Below are positions 24,737 through 36,885 of a stretch of DNA of 64,000 bases, piece by piece. The position numbers and the translations under genes were made by a program. The notes beneath the pieces are model-generated. The model was not told where the DNA came from. It did no database searches and worked only from the letters and a program-made list of their open reading frames with translations. Positions within the stretch are counted from its first letter, which is position 1; each line of letters starts with the position of its first letter. Source of the stretch: Galbula dea (Eukaryota; Chordata; Aves; Piciformes; Galbulidae); NCBI GenBank assembly GCA_013399015.1, contig VWZX01008936.1, positions 2,146,286-2,210,285 of the forward strand. Reading direction: 5' to 3'.

Positions 24737-24837
24737 TATTTTTAAATGTAATGTTCATCTTTTCTTTTCACAGAAAGGCTTCATCAGTTAAAACATATCC
24801 TGGTTAAGTGAAAACAGAATTGTGGCTTCTTGTTTCA

Positions 24838-24909
24838 GGTTGTTGTTGTTGTTGGGGGTTTTGTTTGTTGATGATTTTTTTGTTTGTTGGTTGGTTGGGT
24901 TTTTTTGTT
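24838..24909 (+). repeat. G/T-rich tract with (TTG)n
   Basis: Five TTG/GTT units pass into a ggtt/tttg mixture, free of A and C apart from one short interruption. It mirrors the A/C-rich tract 140 bases upstream and could pair with it weakly in RNA. Confidence 0.85.
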
Positions 24910-27900
24910 AATGTAGTATCTAATAAAGCATCAGCAGCATTAACATTATGGTTATTAGTTTACTTAATATGATGATGTTCCATTAGACAAAAGATAATAC
25001 AATTGTAAGCTGGAAATTAACTATGGAAACATGTTGATAAGGTTATATGGAGTCATGAAACTTTTTCAAATGCAAGAGAATTGTGTCTACAATATAGTTT
25101 AAACAAGTTAACTTATTTCAACTGCATATGCATAATAAACTTTTGCTCTATGCTGTCATATCAGATACTAATTCTTCCAATACAAAAATATGTTTTGCTT
25201 TCTATATACAATAAAGCACTTAATGACTATTAAAAAGAACTATGGCTGAAGTAAAATCAGAACAACTTGTCAAAGCATAATACTATCATTTGTTACCATT
25301 AGTAAATAGCAGGAATATTTTTATACAAAAGTACCAATTTAATTGTACTACTTTTGCTTTCCTACAGCAAGATAACTTTATATCTTTTAGACAAATGGCA
25401 CTGCAGTGTGCTGGAAAAGCAGCATGCATAACGAGGAGCAGGGGCAGAAGAGTTTGAATCCCCATCACACCAGAGTTGGATGTCGCTTGATGTTACAGCC
25501 TGTATGAGAGGATTCCCTTGAAAAGGGAAGGTCTAGAGATCAGACCCAAGCAGCCAGCACTGCTTTGTCCATATGGATTTAAGGGCCAGAAACACCACAA
25601 TGTAGACCAAACGGTGTTCTTTTCCTAGGCTAAAGTTTAATAGAGCTTTGACTTTTTAACTAAGGTCAAAGAAGTTTCAACACATCTCCTCAGGTTAGCA
25701 TTGCTTAAGCAAAACCAGTGCAGCCATTTGTTGAACCCTGGTTCCACAGCAGAATTAATTACTAGCCACAAAGCCTTCCCTAGGATATTTAACTGATTAG
25801 CTAAGAACACATCTACCAGAGCTCAATTAAAAATAAAGTGTTACATCAGTCAGAACAAACAAAGGCCTACCAGAAGAATGTCTCAGTCATCACGTAGCTG
25901 CTCCTAGACAGCCAAGCTGAGGACTTGATTCTCTGAATAAGAAGGGTCTGGGCTTGGGTTTTTGGAGGGTTTTTTTGTTTGTTTTTTGGGTTTTTATTGT
26001 GTTTTGACCTCCATCACAAAGTTGAAAGTGTAGCAGTTTCCTCATTTCTGAGTATGCTAGTATCCCAAGCAAAGGAGAGGCAGGGCTTTCACTTCTCACC
26101 TGCTCACAGGAAGTTCACATCTCACTGTTACCAACTAAAACAGCTGAAATACAGCAAGCAGCTCCAGCCATCCAAGGGAACCTGACTGTTACCCATTCTC
26201 TGTGAGCTGTTCTAAAGCAAACCATGCAATTTCTGTAGGCCCACATCAAGCTTATGGCAGAGGAGAAGCAGAATGTGGAGAAAGTAGACAGAGACACTCC
26301 AAAGCTGAAGACAGCTCAGCCAGGACAGCAAAGATCCGCCTCACTAAGAAGAGTGCTTGCATCTCAGCAACATCGAGCAGAGCAGATAAAGGCATCACTT
26401 GAAAGGACAATCCTACTGTGGACATGCAGCTTGAGATGCTGCTAATTGTTATTCTGGTGACAGGTTGCATATTGGCCTTTTTTCAGCTTTTCAAGTATAA
26501 TCCAAACTTCAGATTTCTAATATAGGTTCCAGACAGTAAGCCAGCTATGTATAGCTTGGTTTTTTGTAGGTGCATGTATTTCCTCTTTAAGAAAAGGACT
26601 ATAGCAGTGCCCGGTTTGTCACGTTTTCTTCAAAGACAGAGTTTGAGTAGCAGCTTCCTCTGCCATTCATTATTCTGCACTGGTGAACACTCTCTTCTCT
26701 CTCACCCTGCTCAAAGCTGATTTACATATACAAAGCAACAAGATGAAGGATTTCAAAACCACATCCACAATGACAGTCCATGGGGATTTCTCCTCCATAC
26801 CTAGGTTTCAATCCTCCCTTCTCGATCTGTACTTCCCTGCTCTTTCAAAACAATGAGCAAACGTTTCTCCAGCTTCATAAATCAGGCACATTTCATTTTC
26901 CTTGTCATTTAAGATACACACAAACTATCTGGTATTAATAGTAAGAACACTGTGCACTTTGTAAAGCTTTATTCAAAGCATCCTGTGATCTTCCACTGAA
27001 AGCATTAATTTAGCACCTTCACAGTACTTCTGAGGCACATGTTATAATCCATCTCACATAGGTGAAAACTCGAGTCACACTCTGACTGAAATGACTTGCT
27101 GTTAGATTAACCACCAGAATTCATGTCTGCTTCCCAAACTTAATTCTGTATTTCAACATTTCCGGCCAACGCTTGCTCCAGTGCTTCCTGTCCCACATAT
27201 AACTTCAAAAGAAATCACCCCTTCCCTCCTCTATTACTACACATGTATCAATAAGTCTCTGGCAGAACTTCCCAGACATCTTTTTCTTCCCCAAGGATTT
27301 CCAAGAGATTAAGTAATTAAGTCATTAGGAAGAAATTCATCACCTGCTGAGGAAACTACTTATACAAACAACATTCTCACCAACAGCAACCTGTATGGCT
27401 GTGTTTCTACGCTCCAGATACCAGCCACAATGGCTTAACATGAAAGCTGATGTTAACCCTTTCCAAATTAAAAGAACACTCTCAGGATCTGGTCTTTAAA
27501 AATAATTTCCCTGGGTGAGAGACTGCTAGTAAAATATCATATAAGTTTCACTTTTTAAAAAAAAACAGGAGAAAAAGAATGTAGAATGTCAGTCTCTCTC
27601 CTTCAGATAAACTTTTATGTTACTGTATCATAGTATGTCTTTAATAAAAAGTAAATATAAATATATATGAAAGAGGACAAGCAACCGGAAAAGGATTAGC
27701 ACTTTAATATTGCAGCAGCATCTGAAAACGTAAGGAAATAACTTCTAATTTAATCAGTAGTGAAAAAAACCAAAATCATGAATGAAAAGGAGGCAGGCTA
27801 AGCAAATGTGAACTTGTCTTGCATGACAGACAGCATGGGAGCTCCTAACTGTACATGACTCACCAGTGTTTTAAGAGCATTACTCGTTTAGTTTCTTGCA

Positions 27901-28922
27901 CTAGGATCCATCAACATGGCATCTGGACACACAGCCCTCTTTCTTGCTTTAATAATAATTCTAATTTCTAATAATGCAAGAGAACACTATCATTAACCAC
28001 TGCCACCGATGGTTTTACTGAACAGTGGCCATTGCAACTTTTACTCAAGCCTCATCCAATAGTAGGTCTCACCATAAGTCGATAACAGAACTACAGATTA
28101 TTGAACAGATGACCCTTAAGTACCTGCTGAAATCTAAATTAAATTCATAATCTAAATTAATAACCTAAAATAAATAAAGTTTCCACCTCTTTTTGCATGT
28201 CAAGTAGTTAGAGCCACAAAGCATCTCAAGACTCCACTTTTCACTAGGGTACTAGGGTATTCAGAGGATGTCACCTCATCCCTTTCATTCCACTGCACCA
28301 TGTCTGGAAACTGAAGAAACAACAACACGCCCTCATCTGGCTCCAACCCTTAAGTCAGAGTTGAGGAACAACAGCTGGTCTCTCCAAGTAAGTGACACAT
28401 GGAGCACACATTTATCAATTGCTAGAGAGATAATGCAGGCACCCTTTGCTGGCTCTCCAACAGCCTCTCCTGGTAGAAACAGGAAGTTTTCTAGGCAGCA
28501 TAGTCCATTCAAAAGATCAAAGTTACACAGCAAGCTGTACAGGTACATCTCAAGCACATTTTCCATGTTTTTCAATCAGTTAAAGCTTGTTGGATATTCT
28601 CCTAGCACTGTGTCAGAAAGCTCTACTGCAATTAAGTTTTGTTAGCAGGACTGATAGTGCAACTAATTCAACTTCAAAGGACAGTTCTAATGAAGACTTC
28701 ATCATCAACCCCTCTTAAAGCTACAAAAGGGGATGCTATTTTAAGGTGCAAGCCAGCAGAAGAAAGAAGAGGGGAAAAGGACACGAAATAATTTGTTCTT
28801 CCAAGTTTTCAGGAAATCCAGAGGAAGTTTAAGTGGGAAATACTCAAGTCTACTTGTGTGCCTGTTTTTAACAGCACAGATTAAGGCAAGGGCCGGAGAG
28901 TGGATGCTTTCCCTTTGCAATG
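24910..28922. other. unique sequence; G/T tract and exon-like pieces, no firm gene
   Basis: A G/T-rich tract lies at 25955-26005. The segment 25740-25805 ('cagaattaattactagccac') is conserved-element-like. Open frames in 26202-26470 on both strands are locally GC-richer; one + frame (26254-26445) begins MAEEKQNVEKVDRDTPKLK and follows a TTCTGTAG at about 26240, but no donor follows, so no exon is called. The + frame 28268-28645 (125 codons) contains a gtaagt at 28388 and has no recognisable similarity. Confidence 0.45.
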
Positions 28923-28936
28923 AAAAAAAAAAAAAA
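28923..28936 (+). repeat. A run (14)
   Basis: Homopolymer run; no retroposon body was recognised upstream of it. Confidence 0.9.
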
Positions 28937-29214
28937 GCATGCAATTGTTAGAATAACACTCAACTTTTCAAACTAGCATTGCACAGGATCAAAGTGACAA
29001 CACTAGTATTTGTTAGAGGTAAAAATTCATTAGGGTCTACAATAAACAGACCAGAGTATTCCCTGACCATCAGAAGATGGCTCTGGTGGGAGCATACCAT
29101 TACTCCAGTCCTCATAGGATTCCCACGCTTCCCTAAGTGGATTACTCGTGTCACTTCAGAAATGGGCAGAATGAGATGCATAAAACTTGGCAACTTCCCT
29201 ATGGGACTGTTATT

Positions 29215-29231
29215 AAAAAAAAAAAAAAAAA
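29215..29231 (+). repeat. A run (17)
   Basis: Homopolymer run. It gives the poly-lysine end of the 91-codon frame 28979-29254, which is therefore not called. Confidence 0.9.
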
Positions 29232-30149
29232 TCATGAAAGCCGTATACTCTTAAGGCTCAGCATTTGAAAGCTAAAGGTTAATGAAGTATTAAAGCAACT
29301 AGCTTTTTTCCCCCCTCCTGATAAAATGGAGGAGGAAAAATACACCCAACCCTGTTGGCACACTTTGCAGACAAATTCCTTTTGACAATTTACAAACTTT
29401 TTTGTTCCTTCTGAGTAACAAAGTTACTTCAATAGCATAAAAGGTGGCAATACAGCTATCTCAGAAGAGGAAAGTTGCTCTATTCCTTATTTGTAAGCAG
29501 TTCACACACAAAAAACCCCACCCACAGGAAACTGACAGCTCTTCATTTAGATTTAGCCAAGTCTTTGTGAGACTCTACCTTTTGACTAGTAGTTGATGGT
29601 AAATGTGCGACCTGTCTGGTACTTAATCTCATCTAACAACTAGATCAAAAGAAAAAGTAACAACATTAAATTTTAACCTTCAAAAAAAGAACACCGGTGG
29701 TATGAATACAGTTCTCTAGAAAAATGCTACTTAGCAAAAACAAAACAACTACTCCCCCACATACACGCAGTATATAGAAGACAGAATTCAAAGGTGTAAT
29801 TAAGTTTACACAAACCCAATCTGCAAAGAAGTTCAATTTAGGGATTCAAAATCCTTATAACTGTTTTCTCTAATGATACCACAGACCCACGTGCTCATAT
29901 TTTTTCATTAGTATTTTGGGGCCTGATAGGATGCTGTCCATTAACATTACCAGAGATCTGAAAGAAAATATGAAATCCCTTCTTATCATCTGCATAGAAC
30001 ATGAAGCCTGGAGCAATGGTAAGCAAAAACCAAATCAAGTTACTTTCTGGTAAAGTATATTTTTGCTCGGTATAGTTTATCTGAACAACAGCTGGTTTTA
30101 ATACAGCAATAAACACAAAGCTACAAACTCCGAAGAATAACAGAAAGAT
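29232..30149. other. unique sequence with one protein-like minus-strand frame
   Basis: A minus-strand frame (29895-30116, 73 codons) reads fluently (…AVVQINYTEQKYTLPESN…), and a good acceptor-like TTTTCTTTCAG lies inside it near 29955-29965. No donor pairs with it convincingly, and the family is not recognised. Nothing else is supported in the block. Confidence 0.35.
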
Positions 30150-30580
30150 TAGAGTTACCCTTGGGGAACTGCATTTAGGAAGGCAACAATCCTGTAAAGA
30201 AGACTGGGGGTCACAACAGACAATCTAGATGATAATCTTCCTGCACAAATCTGCAGCTAAGCAAGGACACATAGCCTCTGGATGGATAAGAATGTTATTT
30301 TGTATAAGGCAATGCAGGGAGGGAAGCTATTATCTAAAGAACAGTAACAGCAAGGGCACCATGCATTTCTGGTCTATCCACTTCAGAAAAGAAAATACCA
30401 AAAGAACAACTAAAGATTCAGAAAATACATCTTATATTGACAGTTTTTAAAGTCTGCATATTTGGCTTATCAAAGAGGATAATGGTTATCACTGACTTAC
30501 TGGCAAAATAGCTAAGTGCCTCTACCAAAATTTACTTGGAAGATAAAGAACACATTAGCCTAAACTAGGCCCCAAAAAGA
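30150..30580 (+). mobile_element. ancient CR1/L3-like LINE 3'-half remnant
   Basis: In order along the + strand this carries the landmarks of an old amniote CR1/L3 element. 'gagttacccttggggaactg', 'gcatttaggaaggcaacaat' and 'gaagactgggggtcacaaca' match the 'aagacttgggagtc' region. 'ctggtctatccacttcagaa' matches the 'ctgggccccacacttcagaa' region. 'gattcagaaaatacatctta' and then 'gcttatcaaagaggataatg' match the 'tagcttatcaaagagaaggt' C-terminal coding block. Insertions and substitutions are frequent, so it is much older than the other CR1 copies here. Borders are approximate. Confidence 0.6.
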
Positions 30581-31747
30581 TGCTGCTGGGCAGAGGAAAA
30601 AATTTTGAAGGGTCAGAATTAATCTCCTCTGACTGTACGTAATTACAGTTGATTGATAAGATGTGTCATATGCTCAGAAACTCATCAACAGCAAGCTTGC
30701 AAAATGCAGTATCCACAAAAACCACTTTCTCTCTTATCCAGCTGACTGAAGCCCTGGACAATTCCTCTGGTGCTTACATGTTCCCCACTTCGCAGCAACG
30801 CTATCCAGACTCAAATTTTTGTCTGGCTGAACAAGGAACATGAAATTATTTCCAAGTAGAATCACTTATCACAGATCTAAGCACCAAAGCTTCCTCTCTC
30901 CACTTTAACTTATAGCAACTTGTATTAAACAAAAATACCTGGACAATGCAGTATATCACATTCCTCCGTGGATAAAAAGAAACAAAAAATTTGCCATGCT
31001 ACTATGACCATGAACAAAACACTTAGGAATTTCTATAGAGCAAAACAGAATTGCCTAAAAATCTTCTAGAAGGAAGATATTTTAATTTAAAACTGCAATG
31101 TGTCTCCTTCTATCATGTATGGTCAGGAGTGGGCAACTCTGTAAAGCACCAAGAGAAATTATGGATTCGCTGTAGGCATTACCAGGAGTTCATGATCTGC
31201 ACTAGCATGACAGGATGAACAGATACCAGAGGCTCCTGCCAGAAGTCTATGAACGTATATCACAGAATGTTTTCCGAAACTAAAGCCCATTCGTTGGACT
31301 TGATGAAGTCCACAAGTCATGAGTAGCCCCTGTGACTTCAAGTTGCATTTGGCTGAGTATCAAGTAGACAACTACACAGTAAACCAGAGTCATAGTAGGC
31401 TTTGCTTCTTGAGCTATGGATAGGCACCCACCCAGCAGGAACACTGACAGCTGCCTGCCCCATACATCCCCACTGACCAAATGCGTGGACTAGGGCGAGC
31501 CCTCAGCTCCTTAACACATCAGCTCTTTCAACAGGAGCAGGAAGTTACCACCTGCAGCTGGGGATCAATCATGAACCAAAAGAGTAACAGCAAGCAAGCT
31601 TCTACTGTTCTGACAATTCTGTCTGGGTACCTTAACTAATATTTTCCTTTAATATCCAGGGGAGGTTTAAGTTAAGTTTAATCTCATATGTGAATTCTGC
31701 AACTTTTCACTCACTGGGTTTCCCCCAACATTTTTAGATGTTTATTT
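30581..31747. other. unique sequence, no gene seen
   Basis: No repeat family or exon pattern was recognised. Short open frames on both strands look like chance. Confidence 0.5.
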
Positions 31748-31806
31748 AAAAACAAAACAAAAAAAAAAAAGGAGAAAATGAAAAAAAAAAAGAAATAAAA
31801 AAGCAG
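31748..31806 (+). repeat. A-rich low-complexity tract
   Basis: About 60 bases of A runs broken by single C, G or T. No retroposon body is recognisable upstream, so it may be a slippage-grown tract and not a tail. Confidence 0.85.
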
Positions 31807-34389
31807 CCAGCAAGTTACTGGCACATCTCAGGTTGGCAACCAAGCCAGAGCCTGGAAACTGCACAGTCTCCAAACAGAATGGGCTTCAGAGAAAATAAAG
31901 CAGGACATTTCTCTATCTCATCACATCAGCAGTAAACCCTTCACCTCAAGGCTAGGATTTCACCTTCAGCCTCAACTACAGCTTCCCTTTTCACTGCTTT
32001 TCTGGCAGCCTAACTTCAATTCACTTAGGAAAGGTTTGATGTGAAGAACAGACAGTCAAGAAGGGAGTTGTGGAGTGGAAGGAAAAGGGGAGGAGAAGGG
32101 GCCAAGATTCAAATGGTTGTAGTGGTGGTTAGCACTTTGGTTCTGAGAGTCAATCTGATCTGTTTCATACGTTAACAGGAGGAAAAAAATCCAAAACAAA
32201 ACACCACACACACACNGTTCTTGGAGCCAGGGTTTCTTAACAGAAGCCAGAGGCTTCTCTATATCAATGGTAACAACACATGGCAGGACCTTGACATGTG
32301 AAGCACAATAATTAATCATTTCAGCAGTAAGTTACAAGGGATTATCATCCCCTTTTTACTGACAGGGGAGCTGACTCAAAGACAAGCAAGGGAGTTGCCC
32401 AAAACCACAGTACTAGTCATTAGCAGAGCTGCAGTTAGAAGTTCCTGGCTGCCAGTGCTATTTTCAAGCCCTGAAATTGCCGGCTGCCCACAGCCACAGA
32501 GCTAGTACCATGCATGCTCACCAGGGAGAGCATCACCCGCTCTCCACACCATGCCTCCAAGCTCCACTCACAAGACCACCATCATAGAAGAAAGAAAGGT
32601 GCATCCAGCCAGGTTGGTGGGTTCAGTGATGAGCAACAGCTGCGATGCTCACATCACCACATGGAACTGCTCTGGCAGAAGCTCATATCAAAGGGCAGCT
32701 GCAATCTCTAGGGTCTGCCCTGACTCTCTCCTTGTGCCTGCATGTCCACTGGTGTCCAGAAAACTTGGGCCAGCAAAATAACTCTCAGAAGTCAGAGCTA
32801 GTAGTTTTGCCAGGTTAAGTATCCTGCATTGGCTCACTGAGTGAGGTGAGGCGAATGACAAGCAAAATGCATCCCGGAGACTGTAATGCTAAACTACAGC
32901 TCATCTTGTTTGTGCTTCACATACTCAGAGGGGAACTTCAGACCACTTCTCAAGCAAAAGCTGAAATAGATCTTTCCATCTTAGCCCTATAGCTTTAATG
33001 TGCATTTTACAGTACTGATTTCACTTTCTCTTAATTGATCGGTTAAGATTGCAAAGTTACTTACATCTTACAGATCTAGACAGCTCACAACGAGGATATT
33101 CTACAGCAAAAGGTGCTTTTTTTTTTGTAAGGTTAGTTTGAAAAGCATTAAATAGGTGAATTTTCCATCTCAATTTTTATAGAAGCAGAATTTTTACAAC
33201 AAGCAGCTTGGGAAACCCAGTGTGAAAGAGATGTGGAGGAGGAAGTAAGTATTCCAATTTTACACTAAAAGCAGAACCACAAAAATCCACTTTTTGTAAC
33301 ATGGTTACTCTTAATTTATATATAAATTTATACCTAGGCCTCTGTTACAGTAGTTGAATATATTCCCCTCCTTTCTATATTCTGCCTGGTACCTGCCTAT
33401 ACCGAGTTCTCCAGACATTCCTTCCACCTCACTCGATCCTTTGAAGCTGACAAGTTATCTACACACTCAGGCACTGAAGTAATTTATTCTTTTGGAAGTG
33501 TTAAGCATTTACAACTTGCAACATCAGGGTGTGCAAATATTCAAATTTTCTGGAAGAAAAAGAAAAGGAATAAGCATTTACCTTGATGTCTACATTTACA
33601 TAGATACTTTTTCCCTGCCCCAAACTTTGTTATCTAGAGGCTTTTCCTTATGCATGAGTGATTTCCCATTTTTTTTCCCTATGCCTTCCAGGTACTTTCC
33701 ATACGCTGTGACAAAACAGCTAAATAACACAAGAAAAGGAACTCAAATTACCTGTTACTGTTTTATTCAAATTAACTTTCTTATTTTGAAAGTTTTTTGT
33801 AAGATGGCTTCTGTGAAGACAAAAATATTCACAAGCAATGTCAAAGGAAGTTAATAACTCATCTAGCAGTGATGCAAGACTTTTGCACTGATGCGCACTA
33901 ACACGAGAGAAACCACAATGTCCTAATTTAGACAGAAATCATCCCTGGACTTCGCCTCAGTTTGGTCTCATCAAAATCAAGTGTTATTCCCAGTAAAAAG
34001 CAACAAGACAACACCCAAAATTCAAAAAAAGCCAAATACGTTGATGAGTTACTGTACTTCTGCATGTGTTAAACCAGAGTTTTCACTGCCAAGACTGATT
34101 AAAAAAAGAACAACCAGAAAATATTTGCTAAACAGACTGCTATTATAAAGTGCTTTAACAGCTATTAATAATAGAATATCCATCAACCTACTGCTTTTCG
34201 GATAATCAATATTAATCGGCAACCTAATTTGGAACTGTTAAGGCAAGCAACCATGGAGCTGCAATTCATCAGCTCTAAGCTAATGGTGGGTGAAAATAGA
34301 CCTGGTAACAGTTACTTCCTCGTCATTTCCTTCCAAAAATGACACAATGCCATTTCAGCAATCAAGTAAGTTTTATCTCATAAACATAC
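31807..34389. other. unique sequence with a CA repeat and an ambiguous base
   Basis: A short (CA)n lies at 32202-32215, followed by the only unresolved base of the window (n at 32216). A T run lies near 33119-33126. Two overlapping + frames at 32514-32781 come from a locally GC-richer patch. Nothing recognisable as a gene. Confidence 0.5.
32216..32216. other. unresolved base (n)
   Basis: A single n directly after a (CA)n run. It most likely marks an unresolved base call at the edge of the microsatellite and not a scaffold gap, since gaps are normally written as longer n runs. Confidence 0.95.
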
Positions 34390-34497
34390 CTCTGACAACA
34401 GATTAGGCCTCATAGAATGACTTTTATATTTATGATCCAAGCTATTGGGCAGACCTCGTGTGAAACTTGACTTGCAGTTTGCAAGGGCCCCAGATTC
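34390..34497 (-). CDS. candidate internal exon, 108 nt, function unknown
   Basis: On the minus strand a good acceptor (pyrimidine-rich 'ccttttgtcttacttccttt' then CAAG) leads into 108 nt. These end CAGAG followed by gtatgt, a near-consensus donor. The frame that is open through acceptor and donor gives 36 codons starting ESGALANCKSSFTRGLPNS and ending MRPNLLSE. It is serine/basic-rich and low in hydrophobic residues, like a disordered linker of a large cytoplasmic protein. Exon length is a multiple of three and phase would be 0-0, so it could be skipped without frameshift (cassette exon). I do not recognise the protein. Chance pairing of splice-like sites is the main alternative. Confidence 0.4.
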
Positions 34498-35086
34498 CTT
34501 GAAAGGAAGTAAGACAAAAGGCATAGTGAAATACAGGGGAAGGAAAAGAAAATATTGGATGAGAGGTCTGGCACCTATCAACGTTGCTGCAAGCTTGCCG
34601 AGTCTCATAACTTCATTATTAGGCTTTCAGCATATTAAAAGAGCATTTTTGGGTTTTTCGGTTTGGTTTGGGGTTTTTTTTCTTTGCAGTTTTTTTTCCT
34701 CATTTGACCCCGTCATGTAATCAATAGGATGGATGCTAAAAGCAAGCCAATACAAGGAAGTCACCATGGCTAGGATTAAAACAAGATTACTCCCTGCACA
34801 GATTGGAACATTTCTCATTGCTTTAAATGGGACTAAAAGATAGTAACCCCTTTAATTGCAACAGCAGCAAGAAACATGAGTCCTTCAGAAGCGCTCCTCC
34901 AGAAGAAGAAACAGAATGTAATAGGTCAGGAAATAGCCACAAAATCTGTAAATAACCAAGGGAAAACAGAGACAGAAGGCACAGACAGGACCTGAGGGCA
35001 TATTTGGGGCAGGATCTAGATTCTCGTCTGGAACAATGGAAACCCAAATGTAAATGGGAAGAAGGAATGTAGAAAGGGAGCAGAAG

Positions 35087-35090
<4 letters not shown>
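34498..35090. other. intron-like sequence with G/T-rich tract
   Basis: A G/T-rich tract lies at 34645-34700. The rest carries no recognisable feature. The minus-strand 171-codon frame over 34823-35338 spans the adjacent A28 run (poly-F) and is composition-driven. Confidence 0.5.

Positions 35091-35118
<28 letters not shown>
35091..35118 (+). repeat. A run (28), the longest homopolymer of the window
   Basis: Twenty-eight consecutive A on the + strand. Length in the real genome is uncertain, since such runs are unstable and hard to sequence. It could be the tail of a retrocopy, but no recognisable body lies upstream and no duplicated target site is obvious. Confidence 0.9.
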
Positions 35119-35122
<4 letters not shown>

Positions 35123-36254
35123 AAACCAAACCACAAGATAGGTGCCATTGTAGTAAGGGACATCTGAAAGAATGAGACACATCCAACAATTGTGGCCCTG
35201 AGACAGAATATGAACAGGACAGTTGATTCTTGTGACACAGGATGACTGGGAGTGGGACAGAGGCATTTCTCCATCCCAAGCTGCTGGGAAAGGCATAAAT
35301 GAAGCCCTCTCAGAGAAAGAAGAATGAGATACATACATTCATAGCTCAAGATTAATTTCAGTCCTGGAAGGCATCACACAGAACAGAACAGAACATTTTC
35401 TTCAGGAGGTGAAAGAAGAAAGCCAGTGGAAAGTGCTACTTCCTCCTGAATCCCATTTTAAAGCCAGTTCTGCAATTGCTAAGGATCTGGCATGTGATTT
35501 TTGTGCCTAGGCTGGCAATTAGCCATGATGAGAGAAGGTGTCGTAGAGTTAAGCTCCAGAACTTGCTAGAAACAGCCTCCTTGGTGGTTGTTCTATGAGG
35601 AGATGGGAGAGCAAGTTCTCCCTGGGACAGACAGTACAAGAGCATGCAGCTGCTGTGCTACAAGATTTGCCCACGCTACTGCACACAGATTTATCAATAT
35701 CTGTTTCACATAAAAGTGCCTAAAATTAAACAATGCACATACGTTATATAAATATATGCAAAATTGATGAGGAAGTAACACCTTAGGAAAACACCAGCAG
35801 TTGAATGAGTACAAATAAAATTCTGTCCCACCTGTACATCAAAGAAGTTCCTAGCATTGCACAGACACTGGACAAATAACACTTCTCAGCCAACTGAATC
35901 TGCCAGAACAAACCAGCCTGAACACCAGCCTTTCCATGACTCCCATTCCAGTCAATGAGAGCGTACTCATACCAGTGGTGATGCCACTCTGGACCTGCAC
36001 AACGTCCAGTCACAGCAATGCCAGTGGCAGCTGTGCGATAGGACGGCAGCTGAACCATCTGCGTGCAAAGGGGTACCAGTTGAGGTCAGGCTGAACATGC
36101 TCTAAGAAGTCCTGAAAGCAGTTTTAATTACCCATTCTTGGAACACAGGAAGACGAGTTGGAACACATGCAAGTAAAGAAGCTCGTTTACATAATAAACA
36201 AGGTATGCATGCAAGGTGCTTCGTGTAGTAGCACCACAGACTAAGGCCTCTCAC
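35119..36254. other. unique sequence, no gene seen
   Basis: No repeat family or exon pattern could be supported in this interval. Confidence 0.5.
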
Positions 36255-36375
36255 CTGAAGAGCTGTATTTTACCAACTATACATATAAGAACACCTTTGA
36301 GTATAGAGTAAGACATTAAATAAAATAACAGTTGAATAGTGGCATCAAAGAGGTTAGTTTCAGTGGACAAAACAC
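36255..36375 (-). CDS. candidate internal exon, 121 nt, function unknown
   Basis: Minus strand: a very long pyrimidine tract (complement of the A-rich 36386-36425) is followed by GCAAATGTTAG. Then come 121 nt open in one frame, ending CTTCAG followed by gtgaga, an almost perfect donor. The peptide starts GVLSTETNLFDATIQLL and ends VGKIQLFR, and its middle is hydrophobic (FYLMSYSILKGVLICIV), enough for one membrane-spanning segment. Against a real exon: the sequence is AT-rich like its surroundings, the tract is a simple repeat that creates an acceptor for free, and the peptide matches no family I know. An exonised intronic segment is a realistic alternative. Confidence 0.25.
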
Positions 36376-36385
36376 CTAACATTTG

Positions 36386-36425
36386 CAAAAAAAAGAAAAA
36401 AGAAAAAAAAAAAAAAAAAAGAAAA
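36386..36425 (+). repeat. A-rich tract (A runs broken by G)
   Basis: About 40 bases of A with single G interruptions, including an 18-base pure A run. Read on the minus strand it forms a strong polypyrimidine tract directly upstream of the candidate exon 36255-36375. Confidence 0.9.
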
Positions 36426-36885
36426 TCTAAGCTGCATGCCAGTCTTTGATTCTTGTATACTCCACACTGTGCCAAGACCCATTCAAAGTTCTTGGTTCTT
36501 GCTTGGGTAGCCACCCTCCAAAGTGTAATTCTACTTAGCAAACAAAATCTAAATGTGGGAAGGAAAAAAAAAACACACCACAAACAAAAAAACCCACTTG
36601 CAACAGTGTCTTACAAGACCTTAATCTCTGAATCCAAGGAAGAGCTCATTTAGTTCTGGTCCTCACACATAGTGCATTTAGCTCTTTTCACTACATTTTT
36701 CCAACCAACATCCAAAACCAACAACAGTGATTTTTGAGGCCTGTAAACAGCACAGAGATCAGGAAGACAGAAGAGACAAAGTGAAACACCTAAGTGACAG
36801 AGCTGGATAGGCACAGGGTGGACTGTATGTTGAAAGACAGTGACAATCCCTACATAACAGTACTACTGTGTTTAGGTGTTTGTTC

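Noticed and set aside
25380..25475. Possible tRNA or tRNA-derived SINE (box-B-like 'gtttgaatccccatca')
   Set aside because: Only the B-box-like stretch is present. No A box at the right distance and no cloverleaf or acceptor stem pairing could be traced.
28268..28645. 125-codon + ORF containing CCAA followed by gtaagt
   Set aside because: The donor lies inside the frame with only a weak acceptor 33 nt upstream; the peptide is not recognised.
35091..35118. A28 run as tail of a processed pseudogene
   Set aside because: The sequence upstream gives no recognisable retrocopy and no target-site duplication could be matched.
34823..35349. Minus-strand frames of 86-171 codons including a 171-codon ORF
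   Set aside because: They run through the A28 homopolymer (poly-phenylalanine) and occur in three overlapping frames, which is composition and not coding.
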